A stretch of 64,000 bases of DNA from contig NZ_JABZFL010000002.1 of assembly GCF_014237455.1 (NCBI RefSeq), forward strand, positions 1 through 64,000, in the 5' to 3' direction. Source of the stretch: Desulfobacula sp. (lineage in GTDB: Bacteria; Desulfobacterota; Desulfobacteria; Desulfobacterales; Desulfobacteraceae). Below, piece by piece: positions 63,295 to 64,000 of the stretch. The notes beneath the pieces are model-generated. The model searched no databases, was not told where the DNA came from, and saw only the letters and a list, made by a program, of their open reading frames with translations. The position numbers and the translations under genes are program-made. Position 1 is the first letter of the stretch; the number at the start of each line of letters is the position of its first letter.

Positions 63295-64000
63295 ATGAAA
63301 AAAACAACCCCAAACATCCTGATTCTAGGGGGAGGCGTTGCTGGAATGGCTGCAGCGCAAACCTTTTCTGATCAGGATGTTGCTGTACACCTGGTGGAAA
63401 GAGAGAGCGCTCTTGGCGGGCATGCTGCCATGTGGGCCTGTATGGCAACTGATACCTGTCAAAACTGCGGTGCCTGCCTCAGTATTGAAATGGCAGATCA
63501 GGTTCAAAAACAGGAAAATGTTATTTCACACCTTGATACCATTGTTGAAACCATTAATAAGGCCAAGCAAGGGTATAAGGTGATTTTAGAAAATAAAGAG
63601 ACGTTCAATGTAGAAAAAATTATCATGGCCACAGGATTTTCACTCTTTAATCCTGTTCAGATAAATTCTCTTCACTATGATGAATATAAAAACGTGATCA
63701 CCACGGCTGAGTTGAACACTATACTGCAAAAGGAGACACTTTCCGGGTATTTTAATGGGAAGCCCGATCCCAAAATTGCCTTTATCCAGTGTGTGGGTTC
63801 CCGAAACCGTGAACAGGGCAAAGATTTTTGTTCCCAGGTATGCTGCAAGATATCCATGCGCCATGCCAACAAGCTTACCCATCTTTTTCCTGAGTCCGAC
63901 ATCACACTCTTTTACATGGATCTTCAAATCATTGGAAAAGAAGTAAGACCCCTGTTCAAAACGCTTTCCAAAAATATTGCCCTGGTTCAGGGAGTTCCTG
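63295..64000 (+). CDS. HdrA-like FAD/Fe-S oxidoreductase (5' part, cut by window edge)
   Basis: The 235 visible residues begin KKTTPNILILGGGVAGMAAAQTF, an HdrA-type FAD motif, then LVERESALGGHAAMWACMATDTCQNCGACL with an Fe-S Cys set, and IAFIQCVGSRNREQGKDFCSQVCCKISMRHANK, the HdrA signature. GGAGGA precedes the ATG. No in-frame UGA occurs in the visible part. The gene continues past 64000. It is another hdr-like subunit, independent of the fused protein at 37325-41767. Confidence 0.9.
   Translation, partial: MKKTTPNILILGGGVAGMAAAQTFSDQDVAVHLVERESALGGHAAMWACMATDTCQNCGACLSIEMADQVQKQENVISHLDTIVETINKAKQGYKVILENKETFNVEKIIMATGFSLFNPVQINSLHYDEYKNVITTAELNTILQKETLSGYFNGKPDPKIAFIQCVGSRNREQGKDFCSQVCCKISMRHANKLTHLFPESDITLFYMDLQIIGKEVRPLFKTLSKNIALVQGVP

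Noticed and set aside
1-64000. CRISPR array, rRNA or tRNA genes, replication origin, complete insertion sequence
   Set aside because: I saw no regularly spaced direct repeats, no rRNA-like or tRNA-like stretches and no transposase gene; short tRNAs could still be missed by eye.

Overview
The window looks like chromosomal DNA of an anaerobic Desulfobacterota bacterium, most likely a Desulfobacteraceae-type complete-oxidising sulfate reducer. The reasons are a methylene-tetrahydrofolate reductase / heterodisulfide-reductase-like electron bifurcation cluster of the Wood-Ljungdahl type, two genes that read through UGA as selenocysteine, several HdrA-like flavoproteins, a UbiD-type decarboxylase, and a moderate, AT-leaning base composition. 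The lineage is inferred from gene content; no rRNA or tRNA gene was seen.

Layout. 0.2-5.3 kb (+): an SF2 helicase, ridA, ettA and a DMT permease in one close-packed run. 5.5-7.6 kb (+): a cyclopropane-fatty-acid-synthase-type methyltransferase followed by a geranylgeranyl-reductase-family flavoprotein. 7.7-9.8 kb (-): a DAHP synthase-prephenate dehydratase fusion preceded by a complete phenylalanine attenuator (promoter, Phe-rich leader peptide, antiterminator, two terminators). 9.8-16.1 kb (-): a cyclase-like protein with a zinc-ribbon membrane partner, a UbiD decarboxylase, a M48 metalloprotease lipoprotein and a small membrane protein. 16.5-25.3 kb (+): a type I restriction-modification operon (hsdM, hsdS, hsdR) with a YhcG-type nuclease, an Abi/HEPN-like protein and an unknown protein inserted between or after the hsd genes. 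25.4-35.1 kb: acyltransferase, Na/Pi cotransporter, MurJ, sirtuin, a fused MrfA-MrfB-type helicase-exonuclease, arginase and a histidine phosphatase.

35.1-44.7 kb (-) is the most distinctive region: an operon of an HTH-receiver regulator, a divergent MetF paralogue, an HdrC/B-like selenoprotein, a 1480-residue HdrA-NfnB-HdrA protein, an MvhD-like selenoprotein, MetV and MetF. Both selenocysteine UGA codons are followed at 12-15 nt by a stable hairpin of the kind expected for a bacterial SECIS. The regulator promoter carries four copies of a 9-mer. Together these genes are best read as an electron-bifurcating or confurcating MTHF-reductase complex linking NAD(P)H, ferredoxin and CH2-THF/CH3-THF.

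44.8-47.4 kb is an accessory stretch with a 161-nt imperfect palindrome, three small co-directional genes of unknown role and a zinc-ribbon ORF. 47.4-54.1 kb: a PAS histidine kinase, then a (+) run of a metallo-hydrolase, MMPL/RND exporter, SRPBCC protein and FabG-type reductase behind a palindromic promoter. 54.1-56.4 kb: a DMT permease and a chorismate mutase-prephenate dehydrogenase. 56.4-60.4 kb: a ZraSR-like two-component system divergent from a ZraP-like periplasmic protein with a near-consensus sigma-54 promoter. 60.5-64 kb: fumarylacetoacetate-hydrolase-family enzyme, rhomboid protease, endonuclease/phosphatase-family protein and the start of another HdrA-like gene cut by the window edge.
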